This document shows, piece by piece, positions 63,251-64,000 of a stretch of 64,000 bases of DNA. Each line of letters opens with the position of its first letter. Position 1 is the first letter of the stretch. Where the stretch lies: positions 124,001 through 188,000 of the forward strand of contig NZ_ATVH01000017.1 in assembly GCF_000420625.1 (NCBI RefSeq). Reading direction: 5' to 3'. The DNA is from Fodinicurvata sediminis DSM 21159 (GTDB lineage: Bacteria > Pseudomonadota > Alphaproteobacteria > Kiloniellales > DSM-21159). The position numbers were made by a program, and so were the translations under genes. Below the pieces are notes generated by a model, which was given only the letters and a program-made list of their open reading frames with translations, was not told the DNA's origin and made no database searches.

Positions 63251-63862
63251 TCAGACGGCGGTCCGAACGGTCTCGGTCACATCCAACTTGCGTTCCAGCA
63301 TCACCGGGACCGGTCGGCAGACGGTGTTGCAGACCGGCGAGTGCTGCCGGGTGAAGGCAATGAGGTCGGCTAGTTCCTCCTCGGAGCAGTTCGCCTTCAC
63401 GTCCATGCGGATGCGGATCTGCTCGTAGCCGGCGGGCACGGACTCGTCCAGGGCGAGCAGGCCCTGGACGTCCAGGTCTCCTTCCAGTTCCGTCGAGAGA
63501 TGCTCGATGGTGATGCCGCGGGCCGTGGCGTGCAGCACGAAGGTCGTGGTGACACAGCCGGCGAGCGCGTGCAGCAGGAATTCCACGGGATTGGCGCCCT
63601 CGTTGTTGCCGAGCAGCACGGGCGGCTCGCCGTTGGTGAAGGTGAAGGGTTCCGAGCGCGAATCATCCTCGCGGCCGGCGCCGTAGAAGTCCCGGATCCT
63701 CGAACGGTTCTCGCCGCCGCTGATCCAGGTGTTCCGGGCGCGGAACTGGAAGTGGCCGAGGGAGCTGTCCGCCTTGATCGCATCGATGGTGGCTAAGGCG
63801 GCGGTCACGTCCAGACCGTTCATGTGGCCGGGCTGTGCAGGGGTGGTTTCAGGGGTCATCAT
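63251..63862 (-). CDS. OsmC family peroxiredoxin-like protein
   Basis: A 203-residue protein with the OsmC fold. The two cysteines that reduce organic hydroperoxides are in ALAGCVTTTFVLHA and HSPVCNTVCRPV. Its N-terminal segment (1-40) is longer than in classic OsmC, as in the YhfA-like branch. AAGGAG precedes the ATG; a second ATG one codon later is equally possible. It likely protects against fatty-acid or other hydroperoxides. The 138 bases to the window end hold no gene. Confidence 0.9.
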   Translation of the reverse strand: MMTPETTPAQPGHMNGLDVTAALATIDAIKADSSLGHFQFRARNTWISGGENRSRIRDFYGAGREDDSRSEPFTFTNGEPPVLLGNNEGANPVEFLLHALAGCVTTTFVLHATARGITIEHLSTELEGDLDVQGLLALDESVPAGYEQIRIRMDVKANCSEEELADLIAFTRQHSPVCNTVCRPVPVMLERKLDVTETVRTAV

Positions 63863-64000
63863 TGTCCTACTCCTTTATTGTGTGAAAGTGATCAACTGTT
63901 TGACACATCTGCATAAATTTTGCCGATTGGCCTGTAGTGGCCGATAGAGGAGAAAATACGAGTGGACCGGCGCGCGGGTTAGCTCGATTCTGGTCACAAC

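Noticed and set aside
63863-64000. Start of a further gene at the right edge
   Set aside because: A GTG at 63955 after GAGGAG opens only a few codons before a stop; no coding signal.

Overview
The window looks like the chromosome of a high-GC alphaproteobacterium, most likely Rhodospirillales. A halotolerant Fodinicurvata/Rhodovibrionaceae-type organism would fit, but that level is only a guess. The signs are the conserved alphaproteobacterial neighbourhoods: tsaD-gpsA-YciI-EVE divergent from hemC-hemD-mitofilin-HemY; ptsI-ptsH-EIIA-hprK/rapZ-chvG-chvI followed by pckA; cytochrome c/kdsB/pheA; yejABEF; and glcDEF. Several proteins carry long acidic, lysine/arginine-free segments (the cytochrome linker and the L25 tail).

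Region 1 (1-10,586) is an accessory island that stops at the 3' end of a tRNA-Thr(CGT) gene. It holds a Toprim primase with at least two decayed partial copies beside it, a small XRE regulator with a palindromic operator-like site, three small genes (one an S24-like fold without its serine), a 573-residue protein I cannot identify, an AlpA/excisionase-like HTH protein, two small unknown genes, a replication-type ATPase, and two small membrane proteins. There are no capsid, tail or conjugation genes and no integrase inside the window. It most resembles a phage satellite or small integrative element whose far end lies to the left.

Region 2 (10,587-33,000) is core genome. It contains a PAS histidine kinase; Rieske, EVE and YciI small proteins; gpsA and tsaD; hemC, hemD, a mitofilin-like protein and HemY; a regulatory PTS (EI, HPr, mannose-type EIIA) without a sugar permease, coupled to an HprK-RapZ fusion protein; ChvG/ChvI; an MHYT-domain histidine kinase placed between chvI and pckA; pckA with a clear terminator; and an FMN-dependent lactate dehydrogenase family gene.

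Region 3 (32,800-48,000) has pheA and kdsB divergent from a tandem two-heme cytochrome c, a HisN-type phosphatase, the YejABEF peptide transporter, a GhrA-type reductase, an aminotransferase, an S4-domain protein and a SUV3-like helicase.

Region 4 (48,000-64,000) has htpG, two tandem paralogous sensor kinases of unlike base composition, the glycolate oxidase genes glcD, glcE and glcF, rpmJ with a strong terminator, prs, rplY, pth and ychF, then a small membrane protein, an orphan Phd-type antitoxin and an OsmC-family protein.

A recurring feature is short tandem duplication (15-24 bp period) at gene ends and inside genes: yciI, lldD/pheA, yejF, gpsA, and the Rieske gene. No CRISPR array, rRNA gene or complete insertion sequence was seen.
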